Below, in pieces: positions 1 to 8,721 of a stretch of DNA of 64,000 nucleotides; within the stretch, counting starts at the first letter, position 1, and every line of letters starts with the position of its first letter. The notes under the pieces are model-generated. The model was not told where the DNA came from, did no database searches, and saw only the letters and a program-made list of their open reading frames with translations. The stretch is from the NCBI RefSeq assembly GCF_001244545.1, contig NZ_LN852695.1, forward strand, positions 713,158 through 777,157, in the 5' to 3' direction. The DNA comes from Candidatus Stoquefichus sp. SB1. Its GTDB lineage: Bacteria; Bacillota_I; Bacilli_A; Erysipelotrichales; Coprobacillaceae. A program made the position numbers and the translations under genes.

Positions 1-1021
1 GGTATAGCTTTGAATAAAGCAAACAAATAGATATGCTTAAATGAATATTCATATGATTAATAAACCAAGGTTCCTGAAAACGATCTTGAATATTTTTTAA
101 GATTTTTTCTGTTAACTGTGTTTTAGGAATAATTAAAGTAAAAATATCTCCATTAGTACGATATAGTTTTTGATGTGGTGTTACTGTCTTAAGATATTGA
201 GCCACATTTTTTAATAACATATCGCCACTATCAACCCCAAATATATCATTGACTGATTTAAAATCATCAATTGAAATAACCAAAAGATGAAATTCATTCA
301 TTAATAAATACATATTATTTAATTCACTAATAAACGCATTACGATTCATTGTATTAGTAAGTGCATCAGTAAAATAATCAGGATTTTCAAAACTAAAATA
401 TAAAATCAATAATGACATGACTAAACCAATACCAGTCATTAATAATTCACGATGAAAGAATTGAATGAGTAATCCAATAACAGTAATCAGTGTAATGCTC
501 AAGATTGTGACAAAGAGATATTTGTCCATCTTTTTTTTATAAAAAATTGAAATAACTAAACCAGCTAACATACAAAACGCACCATTAATATAAAGTAAAA
601 TTTGCCAGTTACCTTGAGTATATACATTCATAGCATCATAATAGAAAATAGCATGAGACCAGGGGTTTGTAAATAAGAAAGCTAAAGTTATAAAAGTTGG
701 CAAATAGAAGATCCAAATGATTTTCTTGTAATGAAAACGTGTTAAAGTAATAATATATGTCAAAAAGATCACTGGTAAAATGATTTGTAGAAATTGATAA
801 GACCAGTTTAGTAAATAGTCAATACTATGAGGAATGATGTGGGAATAATATGAACTCAAGACAGTTAAAATATCTAAAACAATATCAAAAAAAATAAGTA
901 AAAGATAAAGAGCATAAATTTTACTTCTTTCTTGAACATGTTGTCTTTTTATGAAAAAGTAGATAATCAAAATAGATAAGATGACTAAAGAGCTTATTTC
1001 AAAATCAATATTAAAATGCAT
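1..1021 (-). CDS. 7-TM membrane protein with degenerate GGDEF domain (3' partial)
   Basis: The gene starts at an ATG (complement of 1019-1021) preceded by AAGAAGGTGGGG and runs off the left edge, so only about 340 codons are visible. The first 210 or so residues form about seven hydrophobic segments, like the 7-TM sensor modules found before kinases and cyclases. They are followed by a GGDEF-type fold: DALTNTMNRNAF, then SIDDFKSVNDIFG, then TNGDIF where an active diguanylate cyclase has GGDEF. Loss of the first Gly and the acidic fourth residue suggests no cyclase activity, perhaps a GTP or c-di-GMP sensor role (inference). It is divergent from the gene at 1274. The fold is clear; the ligand is unknown. 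Confidence 0.8.
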   Translation of the reverse strand, partial: MHFNIDFEISSLVILSILIIYFFIKRQHVQERSKIYALYLLLIFFDIVLDILTVLSSYYSHIIPHSIDYLLNWSYQFLQIILPVIFLTYIITLTRFHYKKIIWIFYLPTFITLAFLFTNPWSHAIFYYDAMNVYTQGNWQILLYINGAFCMLAGLVISIFYKKKMDKYLFVTILSITLITVIGLLIQFFHRELLMTGIGLVMSLLILYFSFENPDYFTDALTNTMNRNAFISELNNMYLLMNEFHLLVISIDDFKSVNDIFGVDSGDMLLKNVAQYLKTVTPHQKLYRTNGDIFTLIIPKTQLTEKILKNIQDRFQEPWFINHMNIHLSISICLLYSKLY

Positions 1022-1098
1022 GATTATACCCCACCTTCTTTCTTTATTTTACTTGTGAATTGAAATGAAAGCAAATCATTTTTAAAAATGAAAAAATA

Positions 1099-1126
1099 TT
1101 GCATTAAGCAAATGATATGATATAAT
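1099..1126 (+). promoter_or_regulatory. Predicted sigma-A promoter
   Basis: TTGCAT (1099-1104) and TATAAT (1121-1126) are separated by 16 bases. It would start transcription near 1133, directly ahead of the structured leader and the gene at 1274. Confidence 0.6.
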
Positions 1127-1132
1127 AAAAAT

Positions 1133-1256
1133 AGAAGATGACTTTGAGCAGAAAAGAAATGTTACAGGATGAAAAACCTGACGAGAGCTGGAATAAACCA
1201 GGGTTTCTTGGATGTTAGAGAGGTAAGGATCAATTTGATTCTTACTTTTTTTAATT
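1133..1256 (+). promoter_or_regulatory. Structured leader with intrinsic terminator (candidate riboswitch or attenuator)
   Basis: About 130 nt lie between a good promoter and the RBS of the next gene. Small hairpins are visible: CAGG/CCTG around an A-rich loop (1174-1190) and CTGG/CCAG (1188-1201). Both can be enclosed by AAGAAA pairing with TTTCTT (about 1154 and 1204). Then comes a terminator: GTAAGGATC (1223-1231) pairs with GATTCTTAC (1237-1245) and is followed by seven T. A terminator before the first gene implies conditional read-through. I could not match it to a known riboswitch, and there is no T-box motif. Confidence 0.5.
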
Positions 1257-1273
1257 ATAACTAGGAGGATATT

Positions 1274-1810
1274 ATGGCACAGTATGTTTATGTAACAATA
1301 GCAACCAAAATAGTAGTGAAGAAGACAGGACATTATTATTTTGGTGGAATGGAGTATACAATGGAACAAATTAGAGAAAAACTGGAAAATACTTTTAATT
1401 TATCATTGTATAATATTTATGAGAATAGTGAATATGTAGGCTTTGTTATGAAACCAGAAATTATTAAACAATATCTTTATGATTTTTTGTATGAACAATC
1501 ATTTCATTTATTGTGTGGTGATGAGATAAGAAATGAATTAGAAAATATTCGGGATCTAGATGAAGAAATGATCGTGTATATGTTAAGAAATAATCAATTA
1601 AAGTATATCCATTATATAGATTTTGATGTGATGAAGTCAGATTATATAGCATATGATCTAGAAATATATTTAGAAGGTGTTAATTATTTAAGTGATGGTA
1701 AGATAAAAATGGAGTTATATGCTGAATTATTTCAGTATATTAATCAAATGATTAGAAAAAGTTCTACGAATCCATTAAAAGATGCAGTTTATATTATGAT
1801 TGTGGGATAA
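1274..1810 (+). CDS. Hypothetical protein, 178 aa
   Basis: Strong RBS (AGGAGGATATT) before ATG 1274. I do not recognise a family. The N-terminus (MAQYVYVTIATKIVV) looks like a beta strand rather than a signal peptide. The body is acidic and helical with no membrane segment and no cysteine motif. It sits behind the attenuated leader at 1133-1256, and a transglutaminase-like gene follows 29 bases downstream, so the two may be co-transcribed. The leader suggests regulated expression; nothing in the sequence shows the function. Confidence 0.75.
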   Translation: MAQYVYVTIATKIVVKKTGHYYFGGMEYTMEQIREKLENTFNLSLYNIYENSEYVGFVMKPEIIKQYLYDFLYEQSFHLLCGDEIRNELENIRDLDEEMIVYMLRNNQLKYIHYIDFDVMKSDYIAYDLEIYLEGVNYLSDGKIKMELYAELFQYINQMIRKSSTNPLKDAVYIMIVG

Positions 1811-1839
1811 TCATGATATAATATTATCGAGGTGATTTT

Positions 1840-3189
1840 ATGGATATAAAAACATTAAATATTCCTTTGCCAGAAGATTTAATGAAATTAAAGTGGAATG
1901 GACAATTTGATTTATTGAAGGAAATGATTGATATAAGAGTCAAAAAAGATATTCCTTTACAATTAAAAGAACGATTATTATTAGAAAAAGAAATTATTGA
2001 TGATTTGAAAAGAGAATATATTTATACAAGAGATGAAGCTATAGAGATTCTTAAAGATAAAATAAGAGATTTTCAGGAAAGTGAATTTGATGAATTGTTT
2101 AAAGAGAGTGCTTTTGAATTTATATTTGAAGAAGGCATCATGAAATTCAAGAATGATTTTTATGATAATTTAATAAAAACAAGAAAAGCATATGCACAAA
2201 GACATAAAGAGGAAATATCTTATGCAAATTATGAATTGTTGGATCAAGTCATTACAAAAATGAAAGAGGAAGGTGAACTTTCATATAAAATACATGTGAA
2301 AGTTGCATTGAAAATAAAACCAGAATATGAAAAGATTGGGAAAGTGATTCGTGTTTGGTTGCCAATTCCAATAGAATATGCTCAGGTTGAAGAATTTCAT
2401 ATTATAAAAACAACGCCAGAAGCGACACTTATTAATGATTCTCATACAAATCATCGAAGTGTTTATTTTGAAGTACCATTAGAACATAATCAAGAGTTTA
2501 GTGTAGAATATGAATTTATTAATCATTCTATTTATCAGGAGTTGGATGCTAATATTGTAACAGATGAACATCCTGATTGCTGTTTGGATGAAAAACTTCC
2601 ACATGTTGTTTTTTCACCCTATCTTTGTGCTTTGGTAAAAGAAGTTGTTAAAGAAGAAACCAATCCACTATTAAAAGCTAAAAAAATATATGAGTATATC
2701 ACAAGCCATATTATGTATTCATTTGTGAGACAATATGTAACTTTACCTCCTATACCAGAATATGTTGCAACTGGGTTGAAAGGGGATTGTGGTGTACAGG
2801 CAATTCTTTTTATAACAATGTGTCGTATTGCGGGGATACCAGCAACATGGCAGGCAGGACTATATGCAACACCACATGAAATTGGAAATCATGATTGGGC
2901 TAGATTTTATATTGCACCTTATGGCTGGCTCTATGCAGACTGCTCATTTGGTGGTAGCGGATATCGTAATGGTTCAAAGTTACGTCGTGATTTCTATTTT
3001 GGACATTTAGAACCATTTAGAATACCTAGCGCATGTGAATTTCAATGCGATTTAAACCCATCAAAGCAGTTTTTAAGAAGAGATCCTTATGATCATCAAA
3101 CTGGAGAAGTGGAATATATTGATGAATTGATTCCACAAGATCACTATGAGATGACACAAAGTATCATCGAAATTAAAGAAAGTCATTAA
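1840..3189 (+). CDS. Transglutaminase-like domain protein
   Basis: 449 aa with RBS GAGGTGATTTT before ATG 1840. Residues 1-150 are charged and helical; the middle is beta-rich; residues 280-400 form a transglutaminase-like cysteine protease fold. The Cys-His-Asp triad is visible: Cys317 in GDCG, His351 in NHDWARF and Asp367 in ADCSFGG. Bacterial members are usually peptidases or amide-modifying enzymes rather than crosslinkers. There is no signal peptide or membrane segment, so it is probably cytoplasmic. A terminator follows immediately. Domain assignment is secure; substrate unknown. Confidence 0.85.
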   Translation: MDIKTLNIPLPEDLMKLKWNGQFDLLKEMIDIRVKKDIPLQLKERLLLEKEIIDDLKREYIYTRDEAIEILKDKIRDFQESEFDELFKESAFEFIFEEGIMKFKNDFYDNLIKTRKAYAQRHKEEISYANYELLDQVITKMKEEGELSYKIHVKVALKIKPEYEKIGKVIRVWLPIPIEYAQVEEFHIIKTTPEATLINDSHTNHRSVYFEVPLEHNQEFSVEYEFINHSIYQELDANIVTDEHPDCCLDEKLPHVVFSPYLCALVKEVVKEETNPLLKAKKIYEYITSHIMYSFVRQYVTLPPIPEYVATGLKGDCGVQAILFITMCRIAGIPATWQAGLYATPHEIGNHDWARFYIAPYGWLYADCSFGGSGYRNGSKLRRDFYFGHLEPFRIPSACEFQCDLNPSKQFLRRDPYDHQTGEVEYIDELIPQDHYEMTQSIIEIKESH

Positions 3190-3216
3190 AACTGTATTTG
3201 TAATACAGTTTTCTTT
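3188..3216 (+). terminator. Intrinsic terminator
   Basis: AAACTGTATT pairs with AATACAGTTT around a TGT loop and is followed by TTCTTTATTTT. It ends the transglutaminase unit. The first in-frame ATG of the next gene (3222) lies just past this T-tract, which argues against that ATG as the start. Confidence 0.8.
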
Positions 3217-3257
3217 ATTTTATGAGACAGGAAGATAATAAGCGAGGAGGAGTAGAT

Positions 3258-4418
3258 TTGGAAAATCGCCCAGTGATAAAAATATCATTATTTTCTAGAT
3301 TGGTTATGATTTATAATGATAATGAAATTATTCTGTCGGATTATTTGGGGAAACAGTTACTTATTTTATTGGAAATGTTAATTTATTATCGTCAAAATGC
3401 TTTTTCTAATGATTTGATTATTGAAGCTATTTGGTCTCATCATAAAAATCCTCGTAATGCAATGAAATATTCTATCCATAGATTACGCATGAAATTAGTG
3501 GAGATACCAGGATTAGAAAATTTAGATTTTATTGTGACTGCAGCAAATGGTTATATTTTAAATCCAGCATATACATATCAGGTGGATTGTGAAGAATTTT
3601 TTAAACTGCATCAAGTTTTAAAGAATAAAAAAATAAATCAGGAAACAGAATTAACGGCTTTAAAACTTATTTATTTATATCAGGGACAAATTTATCAGTC
3701 TCCAAAAATACAATGGGCTATTTATATTAATGATTTTTGTAAAAAAATATATCTTTATTATGTAGAAATACTCTGTGAATATTTTTTAGAACAGGAAAAA
3801 TATACATGTATCATTAGAATAACACAACATGCTGCAGCAATGGTACCAGAGTATGAAAAAGCCTATTACTACCATTTTAAAGCACTTATCAGTCAGCAAA
3901 AATTTCATGAAGCAAGAGAATACTATGATGTGACAATTAAGCAATATGCACAAAAGTATAAACTTACATTAAATCAGGAGTTTAGAGAATTGTTTCATCA
4001 GTTAATGTTAAATAATAAAAAGACGACGGCTATTGATGACATCTATACAGAGTTATTGACTGTAAAGCAGCGAGACAATACTTTCTTTTGTGAATTTGAT
4101 GTGTTTGAATATATTTTTGAAAAAGCAATACGTGATCAAAAACGTTATCATTTATCATATTATCTGATTTTATTTTCTTTAGAATCATATCCAGAAAATC
4201 AAGAAATGAAAATTATGTTAAAACTAAAAAAAATTATTTTTAAAACTATGCGTTCTACTGATTCATTTACTAGAATCAATGAATTACAGTTTTTAACATT
4301 GATTACTTGTAATGAGGAAGAAGATGTTCATACAATTGCACAACGTGTGATTCAAAGATTCTATCGTGTGAATACAAGTAGTTTAGTAAAAATAGGTTAT
4401 TCTATTAAAAAAGTTTAA
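3258..4418 (+). CDS. SARP/BTAD-like regulator with degenerate GGDEF-like C-terminus
   Basis: I place the start at TTG 3258 because CGAGGAGGAG lies right before it, whereas the in-frame ATG at 3222 sits in the previous terminator tail without an RBS. The first 95 residues are an OmpR-like winged helix (YSIHRLRMKL, then AANGYIL). Next is a helical TPR-like BTAD region to about residue 260, as in SARP/DnrI-type activators. The last 110 residues resemble a GGDEF fold (RSTDSFTRINELQFLTLI, where RINEL replaces GGDEF) and should be inactive. The next gene has GGDEF and EAL domains, so a signalling partnership is plausible (inference). Confidence 0.7.
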   Translation: MENRPVIKISLFSRLVMIYNDNEIILSDYLGKQLLILLEMLIYYRQNAFSNDLIIEAIWSHHKNPRNAMKYSIHRLRMKLVEIPGLENLDFIVTAANGYILNPAYTYQVDCEEFFKLHQVLKNKKINQETELTALKLIYLYQGQIYQSPKIQWAIYINDFCKKIYLYYVEILCEYFLEQEKYTCIIRITQHAAAMVPEYEKAYYYHFKALISQQKFHEAREYYDVTIKQYAQKYKLTLNQEFRELFHQLMLNNKKTTAIDDIYTELLTVKQRDNTFFCEFDVFEYIFEKAIRDQKRYHLSYYLILFSLESYPENQEMKIMLKLKKIIFKTMRSTDSFTRINELQFLTLITCNEEEDVHTIAQRVIQRFYRVNTSSLVKIGYSIKKV

Positions 4419-4483
4419 TTTATCAAAAAACTCAAAAATATGTGATATAATGAGGTAATCATTATAATAGAAGGAGAATCATT

Positions 4484-7400
4484 ATGGACTATCAAGAACA
4501 TATTTTACTGATAAGTAAAGATTTGAAAGTATTAGAATTCATAGATCAAGCATGTCATTTACAGTATATTATTGATTGTGTAGATAATATGGCAGATGCT
4601 AAGGATATTCTAATCAATGAACTTTCATTAATGTTAATGATAGTTGATATTGATGATTTTCCAGATGGTTTTGAACTTATACGTTTTGTAAGACAATATC
4701 CACGTTTTATGAATTTATCTATTTTGATAATAGGAGAATTATATCCAGATATTGAAAAGCAAATGGGGCTTTTAGGAATTATGGGACATATGAAAAAGCC
4801 AATAGAAAAAGATGAATTTGTAGATACGATTCAAGATATGCATAAAAATCAAGGTTATCATTTGTTTGAAAGAGATGCTTTAACTGGTGTTTATAATAAA
4901 GAATTCTTTTTAAGAAAGGCTGCAGATATTCTTCAAAGAGATATTCATAAGGATTATGATCTTGTTTGTTTTGATATTGATCGTTTTAAGTTGATTAATG
5001 ATTTTTATGGAACGGCCGAAGGAGATAGACTTTTGTGCTATATTGCCAAGCTTTTTGCAAAAGTATCTATTGATTATCATTGGTTATTAGGACGTTTACA
5101 TAATGATGTTTTTGTAATTTTGATGGAACATGGGAGTATGACATATGAGGATTTGACAAAGATTGTTGATCGGCAATTAGAGGCCGTTTCAAAAGATATG
5201 AAAATTATTTTGAGTTTTGGCATATATCCAATCACTGATAAGTCTTTATCTGTTAGTGTTATGTGTGATAGAGCTTTATTAGCTTCTAAAAAGGCTAAAG
5301 GTAATTATTCAACGTCTTATACTGTATATCAGGAAGTCTTAAGACAAACAATTATGGATGAACAATCAATGATTAATGAAATGGATGCCGCTTTAGCAAT
5401 GGGACAATTTGTCCCTTACTATCAACCTAAATATAATATTGAAACAGGTCATATCATTGGTTTTGAAGCTTTGGTTAGATGGGTTCATCCAACTAGGGGA
5501 CTCATTCCTCCACAGGAGTTTATACCATTATTTGAATCAAATGGTTTTATATCACAAGTGGATTATTATATTTGGGAAGAAGTGTGTAAAGATTTAAGAA
5601 AATTACGAGATGCAGGGTATGATGTATTACCGGTTTCAGTGAATGTATCTAGAATGGAATTATATCTTAATATTGAAAGTCAATTATTAGGACTTATGAA
5701 TAAATATCAGATACCAACAAAACTATTTAGGTTAGAGATTACTGAAACAGCTTATACGAAAGATCCTCAACAGTTGATTGAAGTTGTTGAAATATTAAGA
5801 AAGCGTGGCTTTTTGATTTTAATGGATGATTTTGGAAGTGGTTATTCTTCGCTCAATATGTTAAAAGAAGTTCCAGTAGATGTTTTAAAAATTGATTTAC
5901 AGTTTGTTCAGGGAATTGAAACTTCTGGAAAGAGTGAGAAAATATTAGAATCAGTTGTTATTATGGCTAGAAAATTGAATTTAGCAGTGATTGCTGAAGG
6001 TGTCGAAACAAAAAAACAAGTTGATTTTTTACTTTCAATTGGATGTTTAAGAGCACAGGGATATTATTACAGTCATCCAATTTCTCGAGAAGAAATGTAT
6101 GCTATTTATGATAATCCTGCTATTTATAAAGGAGATTCTAAAGATAATATTGAGAAACTGATTAATATAGATGATATTTTAAATCATATTCAGCATGTTG
6201 ATGATGTGAATTGGTATAGAAGTGCTATTTTAAAGTTAGATGCTCAAATTTTTGAATACGACTTTAAAACAGGAAGTATGCGCTATTATGATTCTCATGT
6301 TAATCAGAAAACAGGAGAATTGAATAAAATCGAAGTACCTAATTATATTCAAAGAATTAAAGAAGGATATCATATTTATCCTGATGATTTAAAGATTGCT
6401 TTAGAACTTCTTTCAGGGCAAGAAGAGTATAAATGTCGTTTACGTGCAAAACCTTATTTTTCTAATCAGAGTTATCAATGGTATGAAGTTATTTCACGAA
6501 CGATTTATGATGAATACCATCAACCGATACTTGCAGTGGGTGTTTTGCGTAATGTGACAGATGAAAAGTTAAATGAAATGGTTTTACAATCTTTGTTAGC
6601 AATTGATGCTCAAAATGCTCTCTATCAAACAGTGACACAAGTATGGGCAAATATTGGAAAAGCACTTTATTTTGATATGGTTTATTCAGTGAATAGAATG
6701 CATCAACCAATAAAATGTTATCTTCATTATCAATTGGATGAATTAATTAAGATGCCTGTTCATATGAAGAGTTTAGATGTACATCAGTCTCAAAAAATTT
6801 GTGATATTTATTATCAAAATCAAGGGATTATACATTTGACAGATGAATATGATAACTTTAATGAGTGGCAGGATTATATACAGGGTGGTATTACAGATGT
6901 GTATTGTTTACCTATTTTCAATAAAAAACAATATATTGGAGATGTTGTTTTTGCTTCAAGAGAAAAAAGACAATTATCTGATCATGAAAAAGCAGTGTTG
7001 ATTGAAATTGGAAAATATATTGATACATATAGAGATATACAGATTTTAGCAAAGGCATTGCAGGATAAAAATGCACTTTATAATATGATTATGGATAATA
7101 TTTTTAGTGCTGTTCTTCTGATTGAATTGAATGAGCATAAAGCAGAGGCTATTATAGCAAATAAGAGTTTTTATCAGTTATACGAAATAGATGAAAAACA
7201 AGCTATTCAGGATATTGATATTATGAGTTTATTGGATGATAGTGATCGAACGTTGATTGAAAATGCGCTTTGGCAGACAGTTCATCAAGGACAGGTACAA
7301 ATTCATACATATCATGGTATTCGTACTGATGGAGAAGTGTTGACATTAGAAATGAGAGCACATTATTTATCACGTAAACAAGAGAGTCATCTTGTTGTTG

Positions 7401-8704
7401 TGACAATTAATGATATATCTGAAAGAATAAAACACGAAAAGGAAGTGGCTTTATCAGAAATAAGATATCGCTTAGCATTTGAACAGACATCATTACGTCT
7501 ATGGGATTATAATATTAAAACAAAACAGCTTTATCGTTCTGCTGCTGTACAAAAAGATGCAGGATATGAAGAGATTATTGATGATGTTCCAGCTTTCTTT
7601 ATTAAAAATAATATTATTCATCCTGATTATCAAAAAGGATATCAAGAATTTTATGAAAAGGTTTCTCAAGGAAATGATTGTGATTATCTTTTTAAAAGCA
7701 TTCATAAAGATGGAACTTATAAATGGATGCATATTTCTTATCGGGTTTTATTTGATGAACAGGGTCAACCTGATCATGCGATTGGTATAGGTGAAGATAT
7801 CAACGAAGTTTATAAAAATAAACTTAAAATTCAACAAGAACAATATTACGAATCTCTCTTTCATCATTCACGAATTTATTATGATATTAATTTATCTCAA
7901 GATAGTATCGTTTTTAATGATGAACGAGACTTATTCCATGATATAAGCAATTATACTTTTACAGGATTTCTTGAATTTACAGTTAAAAGACTTGTTAGTC
8001 CTCAAGATGCCAAAAGATTTATGACAGAATTTAATATAGAAAAATTAAAAGGGCTCTTTTATAAAGGTCAAACATTTCGCTCCTATGAATTCCAATTAGG
8101 AAATAAACAGAAGTGTTGGTATGAAATAGATGTTAATCTTTATACCCCTACTAATAGTCATGATATTTGTGCATTTGTCACAGTGAGAGATATAGATGAG
8201 CGTAAACGTTATGAATTATCATTGGAGTTTAATGTTCGTCATGATGATTTAACTGGTTTATATACTCGTCGATTTATTCGAGAATATGTGGAAGAAAAAG
8301 CACGTCATCAAAAAATAGCTTTGTTAATGATTGATGTTGATGATTTTAAATTAATCAATGATACATTTGGACATGATTATGGTGATGAAACTTTAAGAAA
8401 TATTGCAGATGTCCTTGTACAAGTTGTAGGTGAAAAAGGAATTGTTGCCCGTATTGGTGGTGACGAGTTTGTTATGATTATAGAAACCTTTGATAGTGAG
8501 CAGGATGTTATGAATATTGCTAAACGTATTAATGATAATATTCATTTAAGTTTTACGGTTAATAATGAGTGTCATACGTTATCATGTTCTATTGGTATAG
8601 CTTATTCAAATGAGCATGATTATACTTTTAAATCATTATTTAATAAGGCTGATCAAAATCAGTATAAAATGAAAAAAAGTCATAAAAATAATGAGATGAA
8701 TTGA
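4484..8704 (+). CDS. REC-GGDEF-EAL-PAS/GAF-GGDEF hybrid c-di-GMP signalling protein
   Basis: 1406 aa, RBS GAAGGAG. Residues 1-120 form a receiver-like domain (Asp-rich VDIDD). The first GGDEF domain (about 130-285) has the degenerate HNDVF near residue 206. The EAL domain (about 295-550) keeps EALVRW (from residue 328), LEITETAY, LMDDFGSGYSS and AEGVET, so phosphodiesterase activity is expected. Several PAS and GAF-like segments follow (about 570-1220). A second GGDEF domain at the end has intact RIGGDEF (1325-1329), expected to be an active cyclase. Both synthesis and breakdown of c-di-GMP are thus encoded in one soluble protein. Its stop codon lies in a palindrome shared with the opposing gene. 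Confidence 0.9.
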   Translation: MDYQEHILLISKDLKVLEFIDQACHLQYIIDCVDNMADAKDILINELSLMLMIVDIDDFPDGFELIRFVRQYPRFMNLSILIIGELYPDIEKQMGLLGIMGHMKKPIEKDEFVDTIQDMHKNQGYHLFERDALTGVYNKEFFLRKAADILQRDIHKDYDLVCFDIDRFKLINDFYGTAEGDRLLCYIAKLFAKVSIDYHWLLGRLHNDVFVILMEHGSMTYEDLTKIVDRQLEAVSKDMKIILSFGIYPITDKSLSVSVMCDRALLASKKAKGNYSTSYTVYQEVLRQTIMDEQSMINEMDAALAMGQFVPYYQPKYNIETGHIIGFEALVRWVHPTRGLIPPQEFIPLFESNGFISQVDYYIWEEVCKDLRKLRDAGYDVLPVSVNVSRMELYLNIESQLLGLMNKYQIPTKLFRLEITETAYTKDPQQLIEVVEILRKRGFLILMDDFGSGYSSLNMLKEVPVDVLKIDLQFVQGIETSGKSEKILESVVIMARKLNLAVIAEGVETKKQVDFLLSIGCLRAQGYYYSHPISREEMYAIYDNPAIYKGDSKDNIEKLINIDDILNHIQHVDDVNWYRSAILKLDAQIFEYDFKTGSMRYYDSHVNQKTGELNKIEVPNYIQRIKEGYHIYPDDLKIALELLSGQEEYKCRLRAKPYFSNQSYQWYEVISRTIYDEYHQPILAVGVLRNVTDEKLNEMVLQSLLAIDAQNALYQTVTQVWANIGKALYFDMVYSVNRMHQPIKCYLHYQLDELIKMPVHMKSLDVHQSQKICDIYYQNQGIIHLTDEYDNFNEWQDYIQGGITDVYCLPIFNKKQYIGDVVFASREKRQLSDHEKAVLIEIGKYIDTYRDIQILAKALQDKNALYNMIMDNIFSAVLLIELNEHKAEAIIANKSFYQLYEIDEKQAIQDIDIMSLLDDSDRTLIENALWQTVHQGQVQIHTYHGIRTDGEVLTLEMRAHYLSRKQESHLVVVTINDISERIKHEKEVALSEIRYRLAFEQTSLRLWDYNIKTKQLYRSAAVQKDAGYEEIIDDVPAFFIKNNIIHPDYQKGYQEFYEKVSQGNDCDYLFKSIHKDGTYKWMHISYRVLFDEQGQPDHAIGIGEDINEVYKNKLKIQQEQYYESLFHHSRIYYDINLSQDSIVFNDERDLFHDISNYTFTGFLEFTVKRLVSPQDAKRFMTEFNIEKLKGLFYKGQTFRSYEFQLGNKQKCWYEIDVNLYTPTNSHDICAFVTVRDIDERKRYELSLEFNVRHDDLTGLYTRRFIREYVEEKARHQKIALLMIDVDDFKLINDTFGHDYGDETLRNIADVLVQVVGEKGIVARIGGDEFVMIIETFDSEQDVMNIAKRINDNIHLSFTVNNECHTLSCSIGIAYSNEHDYTFKSLFNKADQNQYKMKKSHKNNEMN

Positions 8705-8721
8705 TTAATTCATCTCATTAT
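8688..8721. terminator. Convergent terminator palindrome shared by two coding ends
   Basis: A 15-bp stem (8688-8702 with 8707-8721) has the loop GATT. It contains the last codons and stops of the genes on both strands; each ends in Asn-Glu-Met-Asn. On the minus strand the hairpin is followed by a U-rich stretch (ATTTTTATGACTTTTTTT); on the plus strand the tail is weaker. Confidence 0.75.

Noticed and set aside
1133-1256. T-box, c-di-GMP-I/II or purine riboswitch identity for the leader.
   Set aside because: The T-box sequence is missing and the conserved cores of the other classes could not be found by eye.
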